From: Bizionia argentinensis JUB59 | Lineage (GTDB): Bacteria; Bacteroidota; Bacteroidia; Flavobacteriales; Flavobacteriaceae | DNA length: 64,000 nt | Direction of reading: 5' to 3' | Assembly: GCF_000224335.1 (NCBI RefSeq) | Contig: NZ_AFXZ01000019.1 | Span: forward strand, 90,700 to 154,699 | Part shown: in pieces, positions 59,091 through 64,000 of the stretch | How positions within the stretch are numbered: position 1 is the stretch's first letter | Layout: each line of letters opens with the position of its first letter | Notes under the pieces: model-generated | The model's database searches: none | Told to the model about the DNA's origin: nothing | Seen by the model: the letters and a program-made list of their open reading frames with translations, nothing else | Program-made: the position numbers and the translations under genes

Positions 59091-60002
59091 ATGAAAAAAG
59101 CTAGATGGGCACTTGTCATAGGTATTCTTTGTATTTCTGTATTCCCTGTTTTAGTTAAGCTAAACTTAACACCTGGTGTTATTTCGGCATTTTATAGGAT
59201 GGCCTTTTCGTTCGTGCTCATATTACCATATGCCTTATTTAAAAAGCAGATAAAAATTCCAAATTTAAGAATCGGACTTTTAGCTGTTCTATGCGGAATT
59301 ATTTTTGGTAGCGATGTAGCCGTATGGAATATTGCCATTCAAGAATCTACAGCAACACAAGCCTCTTTACTAACCAACTTATCGCCTGTTTGGGTGGGCG
59401 TTTTAGCTTTGTTTTTTTTAAAAGACAAACCTAAAGCGAATTTCTGGGTTGGAACATTAGTAGCTGTTTTTGGCATGATGATGCTGGTCGGTTTTTCGAC
59501 TTTTAGAAATTTGGATTTCGATTTGGCTTTTAGTTTCGGTATACTTTCTGGTGTACTTTACGCGTTCTATATGCTTATTAGTAAAGAAGCTTTAAAACAC
59601 TTGAATGTCATTACTTTTATGACGGTTAGCCTTGGCGCATCATCTATATATTTAGGTATATTGAGCTATGCGCTTAATGAACCATTTTCAGGATTCTCTA
59701 ATACAGGCTGGTTCGTATTAGTTATGCAAGCAGTTATTTGTCAGCTTTTAGCTTGGTTATTAATTAGTTTCGCAACCAAAAAAATGCGTGCCACTCGTGT
59801 TTCTGTTAGTTTATTAGCACAAGGTATTTTAGCGTCCATTTTAGCCTGGTTATTTTTAGATGAAACTATAACCCTACAAATGGTACTAGGCGGTTTGGTC
59901 TTGCTTTTTGGTATTCGCATTACTTTTTATGAAAAGCAGTTGCACAAAAAGTTCTTTAGTAAACCTGGTTCCGCCCAAGCTTTAAATCTTCACAAAAAAT
60001 AA
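59091..60002 (+). CDS. DMT-superfamily (EamA) exporter
   Basis: About 303 residues from MKKARWALVIGILC with about ten transmembrane helices in two EamA repeats and a short basic tail. It exports amino acids or metabolites; substrate unknown. The start is set by the promoter (the TTG at 59058 lies in the -7 element). It is followed by an SMR exporter after 40 bp, and the two may share a transcript. Confidence 0.9.
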   Translation: MKKARWALVIGILCISVFPVLVKLNLTPGVISAFYRMAFSFVLILPYALFKKQIKIPNLRIGLLAVLCGIIFGSDVAVWNIAIQESTATQASLLTNLSPVWVGVLALFFLKDKPKANFWVGTLVAVFGMMMLVGFSTFRNLDFDLAFSFGILSGVLYAFYMLISKEALKHLNVITFMTVSLGASSIYLGILSYALNEPFSGFSNTGWFVLVMQAVICQLLAWLLISFATKKMRATRVSVSLLAQGILASILAWLFLDETITLQMVLGGLVLLFGIRITFYEKQLHKKFFSKPGSAQALNLHKK

Positions 60003-60042
60003 GTACTTTTGAGTCTCCCTATTTTTTGATACAAAGTTATTT

Positions 60043-60369
60043 ATGAATTGGATTATACTCATTATTGCTGGCTTGTTTGAAGTAGCTTTTGCTGCTTGTT
60101 TAGGAAAGTTTAAAGAAACTAGTGGCAGCACAGCAACCTATTGGTTTATTGGGTTTTTAATTTGTTTAACCATCAGCATGATACTTTTGGTGAAAGCCAC
60201 ACAAAATTTACCGATTGGAACGGCATATGCTGTTTGGACAGGAATTGGCGCCGTAGGAACTGTTTTGGTGGGTATTTTTATTTTCAAAGAACCAGCCGAT
60301 TTTTGGCGTCTATTTTTCATTACTACACTAATTGCATCCATCATTGGTTTAAAGTTTGTTGCCAGCTAA
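60043..60369 (+). CDS. Gdx/SugE-like SMR exporter
   Basis: 108 residues, four transmembrane helices. It has the conserved Glu13 (AGLFEV) and the block LPIGTAYAVWTGIGAVGT, which is typical of SugE/Gdx guanidinium exporters rather than EmrE. No guanidine riboswitch was found upstream; the gap of 40 bp is too short for one. Exports guanidinium or small cations as a dimer. Confidence 0.85.
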   Translation: MNWIILIIAGLFEVAFAACLGKFKETSGSTATYWFIGFLICLTISMILLVKATQNLPIGTAYAVWTGIGAVGTVLVGIFIFKEPADFWRLFFITTLIASIIGLKFVAS

Positions 60370-60453
60370 ACCCTAATAAAAATGGGCTTTTTTAGGATTT
60401 TTCTAACTATAATCCACACATAAATTGTGTAACTTTACATAAAAGTATAAACT

Positions 60454-60972
60454 ATGGTATCCAAAAAAATTGAAGAAGCATTAAACGAACAAATTCGCAT
60501 TGAAGCAGAGTCGTCTCAAATATATTTAGCAATGGCTTGTTGGGCTGAAGTAAAAGGTCTGGAAGGTGTTGCTAACTTTATGTATAGCCAATCTCAAGAA
60601 GAGCGCGACCACATGTTAAAACTAGTGAAATTTGTAAATGAACGTGGTGGGCATGCGCAAGTTTCGGAATTAAAAGCACCAAATGGGACGTTTAACTCCT
60701 TTCAAGAAATGTTTGAAAAACTTTATGAGCATGAAAAATATGTGTCGGAAAGTATTAACGAACTTGTACATATAAGCTTACAAGAAAAGGATTATGCCAC
60801 GCATAATTTCCTACAATGGTATGTTGCCGAGCAAATTGAAGAAGAAGCTATGGCTCGCACTATTTTAGATAAAATAAACCTCATTGGAAACGATAAAGGT
60901 GGACTGTATTTATTTGACCGTGATATTGAGCAGTTAACCATTAGTTCAGCAGCTTCTAACGGATTGAATTAA
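60454..60972 (+). CDS. ftnA: Ferritin
   Basis: 172 residues, a four-helix bundle. Iron ligands include Glu17 (RIEAESSQIYLAM), Glu50 and His53 (SQEERDHM), with further carboxylates in helix D (EQIEEEAMAR). No haem-binding Met typical of bacterioferritin is obvious, so it is a non-haem ferritin. It stores iron as ferric mineral. A near-consensus -7 element (TAACTTTA) lies upstream around 60428-60435. Confidence 0.94.
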   Translation: MVSKKIEEALNEQIRIEAESSQIYLAMACWAEVKGLEGVANFMYSQSQEERDHMLKLVKFVNERGGHAQVSELKAPNGTFNSFQEMFEKLYEHEKYVSESINELVHISLQEKDYATHNFLQWYVAEQIEEEAMARTILDKINLIGNDKGGLYLFDRDIEQLTISSAASNGLN

Positions 60973-61011
60973 ATTTAACAGTTAATTCTATTTAGAATCA
61001 TTAAAAATAAT

Positions 61012-61019
61012 TAATTTTG
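61012..61019 (+). promoter_or_regulatory. -7 element of the small Cys-rich gene
   Basis: TAATTTTG, exact TAnnTTTG. The expected transcription start is near 61025, and the TTG start codon is at 61046. Confidence 0.5.
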
Positions 61020-61045
61020 CCTAAACAGCTACAAATTAGCATATT

Positions 61046-61222
61046 TTGGGCAAGAAAAAAGAAAAGAAGAAACAGAAAAAAGCTTTAAAATCCTTACAAG
61101 AAGCCGGTTATATTACTGCCGAAAGGAAGGTAAAAAGCAAATGCTGTGAAAAATATAAGAAAAGCGAAAAGAAACGCTGTGGCAAATGCCCGTGTTTTGA
61201 TTTGCTTCAAGAAGTTGCATAA
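61046..61222 (+). CDS. Small basic Cys-rich protein (58 residues)
   Basis: Starts at a TTG. It is strongly basic at the N-terminus (GKKKEKKKQKKALK), then AGYIT and a Cys cluster with C-C, C, C-P-C spacing (KSKCCEKYKKS, KRCGKCPCFD), which suggests a bound zinc ion or other metal. An exact -7 element lies just upstream and a strong terminator directly after the stop. I recall similar small flavobacterial proteins, but no function is known. Confidence 0.6.
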   Translation: MGKKKEKKKQKKALKSLQEAGYITAERKVKSKCCEKYKKSEKKRCGKCPCFDLLQEVA

Positions 61223-61254
61223 AAAAAGCCACGAAGTTTATTCGTGGCTTTTTT
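61222..61254. terminator. Bidirectional terminator between the Cys-rich gene and ssb
   Basis: AAAAAAGCCACGAA / TTCGTGGCTTTTTT around a 5-nt loop, between convergent genes; T tracts occur on both strands. Confidence 0.85.
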
Positions 61255-61268
61255 AATTTTCGGGATTT

Positions 61269-61604
61269 CTATTGCTTCCCAAACATGAGTAACTCGTTAC
61301 ACAAAACTTCTGTGGTATAACGTTTAATTCCATCCTTATCGTTCCATGAATGGTTAGTTAATTTGCCCTCTATGGCAATTTCCTGACCTTTAGTTACGAA
61401 GTTTTCAACCACTTTTACCAAACCTCCTTTTACAACGATATTGTGCCAGTATGTACGCTCTACTTTTTCGCCTTTTTTGTCTTTGTAGCTATCATCTGTA
61501 GCTAATGAAAATTTGGCCATCTTATTGCCATCTTCAAAATTAATAATTTCAGGATCTTGTCCTAGTCTTCCAATTAACTGTACTTTGTTTCTTAACGTAT
61601 TCAT
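61269..61604 (-). CDS. Short single-stranded DNA-binding protein
   Basis: 111 residues. The OB fold has LRNKVQLIGRLGQDPE at its start and YWHNIVVKGGLVKVVENFV in the core. It is complete as an OB domain, but the acidic C-terminal tail (DDDIPF type) that recruits other proteins in standard SSB is absent. This may be a paralog with a special role, as flavobacteria often have such short copies. It lies next to the AT-rich accessory region. Confidence 0.85.
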   Translation of the reverse strand: MNTLRNKVQLIGRLGQDPEIINFEDGNKMAKFSLATDDSYKDKKGEKVERTYWHNIVVKGGLVKVVENFVTKGQEIAIEGKLTNHSWNDKDGIKRYTTEVLCNELLMFGKQ

Positions 61605-61700
61605 AAGATAAGGTATTAATTACGTTGACTATCATTAGGTCAAATCAACAGGGCAAAGGTGCAACCACGCCCAAGTATTAGCCGGTAGTTATCTATTTAA

Positions 61701-61738
61701 ATTCGTTTGTAAATGTTTGTAGTCGTTTGTACGCGAAT
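61701..61738. repeat. Three GTTTGTA repeats at 10-bp spacing
   Basis: GTTTGTA begins at 61705, 61715 and 61725, exactly 10 bp apart, so all copies face the same side of the helix. The set is framed by ATTCG and CGAAT. It is about 140 bp upstream of the Shedu-like gene and 100 bp upstream of ssb on the other strand; a binding site for a regulator of either is possible. Confidence 0.5.
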
Positions 61739-61879
61739 AGTTAACGGATTTTATAATCTCTTTGAGTAGTATTTTAAAAAGCGTCGATATCCCGTAACAT
61801 CTTTGTATAAAAGTGTATATTGGCGTTGATATAACGAGTTGGCAACAAGCTGAAAAACAACAAACATCTGAAATAATCA

Positions 61880-63049
61880 ATGACAATTCTTTTTATTTCA
61901 AATCGACCTCATTTCACAAAAGAAGAAGCATTAAAATTATTTCAACCTTATACAGAAGAAAAAGATTTTCATCATTTTAAATCTTTGACAAAAGCTAAAG
62001 ATTTTCTGACCAACAATTTAATAGAAAAAGACAAACATCTCGATTTTATAATATCAGATTGGAAATTTCAGAATAGTAATTCTAAAACCATTCTGAATTG
62101 GATTAGAGATTCATTAGAAAATTATTCATCTAGTAATTTTCAATTAAAATCTATACCCTTTTTGCTTATCGAGGACAGAGAAAATCAATCCGCTACGATT
62201 TCTGATGGATTTGATGCTGTAATTGAAAATTTCCCAAACAACTACGTTAATTTAAAACATAATATTACTAGTTCTATTAAAAAATGGAGGACTTCATTTG
62301 CTGATGATTTGGAACTAATAGGACTTGACCCAAAAACTAAAACAAGTTATTCCATACATCGCAAATCATTTACATCTTATTACAAACTAAAAGTTTTATC
62401 AAAAAAGTTTGTAGATAAAAAATCAAACTCGCTGAATTATATTTGGACAGATTTCAACTACAATAATCTTGTGGATTCAAATGAACTATTTGAAAAGAAA
62501 ATGAAACAAACTTTAAGAAGACCAACAAAATACCTAGAAAAAGAGTTTCACGATTTTTTGCGAGATAATCCAACATTTGTCAAAGGAGAAAACTTCAACA
62601 AATTACTTTACGAGAAACATCTTTATATAAATAACACCAGAAGATATAACGAACCAGATTTTATCAATAAACCTTTTGATTATGCAATTAGGTTTCCCGA
62701 AATCTTTGAGGTTAAAAGACAATCTCAAAGACTTTTTTGGAAAAACAAAGACCAACTTCTGTCAAAAGCAAAAAAAGGATTTGAACAAGTAATTCGCTAT
62801 AAAAATTATATGGAATCCAAAAATGAGGCGAACGAATATTACATTAAAAAATATTTAGGTAAAGTTTACAATCAATATGAATACACACTTTTGATGGGTT
62901 CATCTGAAGAAAAAAGATATAATGAAAATCTGATTGAAGAATTAAAAAGCGATTTTAATTTTACTGAAGTTAGTTTAGTAACATATGAGGATTTGTTAAA
63001 TAAGCATATTCGACTTTGCAATAGGCTAAATGATTTTAATATATTCTAA
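61880..63049 (+). CDS. Shedu-type (DUF4263) nuclease with receiver-like N-terminus
   Basis: 389 residues. The N-terminal part (1-135) has alternating strands and helices like a response-regulator receiver: ILFIS, LDFIISD60, SIPFLLIED and FDAVIENF, but the conserved Lys is missing, so it is a degenerate sensor domain. The C-terminal part (about 210-330) matches Shedu SduA/DUF4263: EKEFHDFLRDNPTFV, EPDF (Asp260), FEVKR (Glu277, Lys279) and FEQVIRYKNY, a PD-(D/E)XK nuclease. Shedu is an anti-phage defence gene and often has diverse N-terminal domains. The gene is more AT-rich than its neighbours to the left. Confidence 0.8.
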   Translation: MTILFISNRPHFTKEEALKLFQPYTEEKDFHHFKSLTKAKDFLTNNLIEKDKHLDFIISDWKFQNSNSKTILNWIRDSLENYSSSNFQLKSIPFLLIEDRENQSATISDGFDAVIENFPNNYVNLKHNITSSIKKWRTSFADDLELIGLDPKTKTSYSIHRKSFTSYYKLKVLSKKFVDKKSNSLNYIWTDFNYNNLVDSNELFEKKMKQTLRRPTKYLEKEFHDFLRDNPTFVKGENFNKLLYEKHLYINNTRRYNEPDFINKPFDYAIRFPEIFEVKRQSQRLFWKNKDQLLSKAKKGFEQVIRYKNYMESKNEANEYYIKKYLGKVYNQYEYTLLMGSSEEKRYNENLIEELKSDFNFTEVSLVTYEDLLNKHIRLCNRLNDFNIF

Positions 63050-63068
63050 CATTGGAAAAGAAAAGCCA

Positions 63069-63204
63069 GTTGCCAACACCGTGTATAATTCATTGCTAGT
63101 TCTGGCTTACTTACGAAAGTCCTCGCGGACTTTCTATCTGTGATTTATTTGCTAACTTTAGTGCTGAAACACGCAACGAAATCATACACAAACACGTTGG
63201 GCGT
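63069..63204. repeat. Large imperfect inverted repeat between Shedu-like gene and RT gene
   Basis: GCCAAC (63072) pairs with GTTGGGC (63196) with one bulged base. GTGTAT (63081) pairs with ATACAC (63184), ATT..TTGC (63088-63096) pairs with GCAA..AAT (63173-63182), and the centre is GAAAGTCC TCGC GGACTTTC (63115-63134). The right end GTTGGGC matches the GTTRRRY core of integron attC sites. It may be a cassette junction or the non-coding RNA of the RT gene. No integrase is in the window. Confidence 0.55.
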
Positions 63205-63220
63205 AATTAAAAAAAACTGA

Positions 63221-64000
63221 ATGTACACATTAGAAGAAGTTAAAATTGCATATTACAAATTAAAGAATTACGTCTACTACGATAATACTGAACTTCTACT
63301 ACGAGAAAAACTCATTGAATTCGAAACTGACACTAAAAAAGATGATTCGAATCTATTCAGTTGGGGAATATCTGAACCTTATTCTGATTTGAATGACTTC
63401 AAGAACATTTTCGCTACCAAAAAAAATACTATCGAACAGAATTTAGAAATAAAATTCGCAAAACTGTTAGAAGAGATAAATTCAAATAATCTAGAAAGCA
63501 AATATTTTAAATATTTATTTAGCCAAATAAAAGTAGATTTTTTTCCTAAAAAAATAAAATCAACAGATAATGAATTAGATAAAAATTTCATATCTAATGT
63601 TAAATGTAAAGAAAATTACGAAATTGAAAAAGTCACTCCTTTTATTAATGCTCCATTAGAATTTCATATTATTTCAATAATGTGGATTATAAGAAGTGGA
63701 TATAAATTTGATGCAGAATTACTAGACGAGTGCAAAGGAAATAGACTGCTTTTAAATAAGGAAAGAACTGATTTAATTCAAAACTCTTCACTTTTTAAAC
63801 CATATTATTCTCAATACCAATCTTGGAGAGATGATTCAGTTTCAGTTGCACAAGAATTATTAAAGAATAAAAAAAATGCCTTATTCATTAATCTTGATAT
63901 AAAAAATTATTTTAATTCTACCAATTTAGATTTTGAAAAATATTTTCCAGAGGATGATTCAGTAAATAATATTTTAAGAGCATTACATAAAATTTATAGT
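63221..64000 (+). CDS. Defence-type reverse transcriptase (5' part; cut by window end)
   Basis: Open from ATG at 63221 to the window end (260 codons, no stop). An N-terminal region of about 135 residues has no recognised domain. It is followed by RT fingers blocks: APLEFHIISIMWIIRSGYK (about 144-162), GNRL (173-176) and LFKPYYSQYQSWRDDS (191-206). Then comes motif A, LFINLDIKNYF (221-231), with the first catalytic Asp226. This pattern (NAP-x-E-x-H, GNRL, YxxWRD, LDIKNYF) is that of UG/DRT defence reverse transcriptases. The subclass and the YxDD motif lie beyond the window. Confidence 0.75.
   Translation, partial: MYTLEEVKIAYYKLKNYVYYDNTELLLREKLIEFETDTKKDDSNLFSWGISEPYSDLNDFKNIFATKKNTIEQNLEIKFAKLLEEINSNNLESKYFKYLFSQIKVDFFPKKIKSTDNELDKNFISNVKCKENYEIEKVTPFINAPLEFHIISIMWIIRSGYKFDAELLDECKGNRLLLNKERTDLIQNSSLFKPYYSQYQSWRDDSVSVAQELLKNKKNALFINLDIKNYFNSTNLDFEKYFPEDDSVNNILRALHKIYS

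Noticed and set aside
60003..60042. Guanidine riboswitch before the Gdx-like exporter
   Set aside because: The gap is only 40 bp and has no riboswitch-like fold; no candidate was found in the preceding promoter either.
60141..60395. An 84-residue plus-strand frame overlapping the SMR gene
   Set aside because: Out-of-frame shadow of a gene with an unmistakable SugE/Gdx sequence.
63050..63220. CRISPR array or retron msr/msd in the gap before the RT gene
   Set aside because: No spaced direct repeats, so not CRISPR. A classic retron with flanking a1/a2 inverted repeats and the priming G could not be identified; only the general structured element can be claimed.

Overview
The window is a chromosomal segment of a marine-type member of the Flavobacteriaceae (Bacteroidota). 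The evidence is the AT-rich sequence, two secreted proteins with type IX secretion C-terminal sorting domains, many lipoproteins, an OlsF-type lipid acyltransferase, and 14 exact copies of the Bacteroidota -7 promoter element TAnnTTTG placed just upstream of genes. Genus cannot be fixed from the sequence alone.

Layout. 1-4.2 kb: HupE-like membrane protein, MscS channel, cardiolipin synthase and a DMT exporter. 4.2-13.2 kb: a minus-strand run with a trimethylamine monooxygenase (tmm), three dehydrogenases of the SDR type, an amidohydrolase lipoprotein, an AhpD-like protein, HdeD-like, DUF2141 and DsrE-like proteins. 13.3-18.5 kb: a Balon/baeRF-type ribosome hibernation factor, a double-META lipoprotein and a GbsR/MarR regulator that share one operator, and a BspA-like type IX cargo. 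18.6-19.1 kb: a decayed HPF/RaiA gene and tRNA-Leu(CAA). 19.2-34.3 kb: mainly housekeeping genes on the plus strand (prs, rplY, pth, ribF, serS, rsmA, mgtE, a D-2-hydroxyacid dehydrogenase) with a secreted metalloprotease, an HTTM protein and a TPR protein. 34.5-35 kb: a DUF1801 pseudogene. 35-39.6 kb: minus-strand operon GNAT / aspartate kinase / OlsF-like acyltransferase / carboxypeptidase-like-domain protein. 39.7-61.6 kb: fbp, TerB-like, mfd, a TlpA-like thioredoxin, YraN, LD-carboxypeptidase, metG, an envelope lipoprotein operon, a GAF histidine kinase, tex, an HDAC-like deacetylase, two small-molecule exporters, ferritin, a 58-residue Cys-rich protein and a short SSB.

The right edge (about 61.8-64 kb) differs. 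It is visibly more AT-rich and holds a Shedu-type (DUF4263) nuclease with a receiver-like N-terminal domain, then a roughly 130-nt strongly foldable intergenic element, then the 5' part of a reverse transcriptase gene of the defence (UG/DRT) type cut by the window end. This looks like the start of an anti-phage defence island. The structured element is either an attC-like cassette junction or a non-coding RNA of the RT system. It is the best candidate for an undescribed system here.

Other notable points are a Tmm-like enzyme in a flavobacterium, a nearly perfect inverted-repeat operator present at two neighbouring promoters, two gene remnants recognisable only by reading across stops and frameshifts, and promoter positions that overrule the longest possible start codons of several genes.
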